The translations under genes and the position numbers were made by a program. The notes under the pieces were generated by a model. It saw nothing but the letters and a program-made list of their open reading frames with translations, did no database searches and was not told the DNA's origin. 39,401 bases of DNA from Clostridia bacterium DTU084 (lineage in GTDB: Bacteria; Bacillota; DTU084): the NCBI GenBank assembly GCA_001512905.1, contig LFTB01000023.1, positions 595-39,995 on the forward strand, written 5' to 3'. Of this stretch, positions 39,202 to 39,401 are shown piece after piece. The stretch's first letter is position 1. Each line of letters begins with the position of its first letter.

Positions 39202-39401
39202 AAAGCAAACTCCCATTGCTGCTTTGCATCTTGGGACTTTTGGCCGGCAGCGCAAGCGCTCTGTCCCTCGAGGTGGAGAGCACGGCAAATTTCGTCCAGA
39301 GCACAGCAGCAGACTTAAACCGCGGCTACGTGGAACTTCCCGCAGCCACAAGGCTCACCATTGAAGGGGACGAGCCATGGCAGCTGTACGTCCGTGCAGA
39401 G
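39198..39401 (+). CDS. Secreted protein, 5' part only (truncated by window end), paralogue-like to 37831 product
   Basis: GTG start after GGGAGGGAGG, overlapping previous CDS; signal peptide KSKLPLLLCILGLLAGSASA; ADLNRGYVELPAATRLTIEGDEPWQLYVRAE. Confidence 0.7.
   Translation, partial: MKSKLPLLLCILGLLAGSASALSLEVESTANFVQSTAADLNRGYVELPAATRLTIEGDEPWQLYVRAE

Overview
The window looks chromosomal and Firmicutes-like, with mostly + strand genes. Conserved blocks are: MATE transporter; lepA-hemW; the heat-shock operon hrcA-grpE-dnaK-dnaJ-prmA with a perfect CIRCE operator; a DUF4015-type putative glycoside hydrolase; PrsW-like protease (- strand); a 67-aa orphan; a short FtsH-like protease with a membrane partner; cinA-recA-recX-rny-(unknown)-ymdB-valS-folC-SPOR; a three-gene [FeFe]-hydrogenase operon (NuoE-like, NuoF-like, HydA); a PrsA/SurA-like PPIase; RseC-like; a GH43-like propeller; an Rpn-like nuclease gene interrupted by an in-frame stop; and a truncated 3' cluster of small secreted proteins around a PapD/DUF916-like chaperone. 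The least ordinary parts are: (i) a decayed island at about 14.8-16.13 kb with a GyrI-like remnant, a UvrA-paralogue pseudogene and a group II intron remnant that starts directly after a rho-independent terminator; (ii) an 822-aa gluzincin-like peptidase + TolB-like propeller + probable outer-membrane-type beta-barrel; (iii) the 3'-terminal secreted-subunit/chaperone locus, possibly an undescribed surface-fibre system in a diderm Firmicute; (iv) a Rex-type operator upstream of the hydrogenase operon and a sigma-H-like promoter in front of a 67-aa orphan. All family calls are from reading the sequence; no database search was run.
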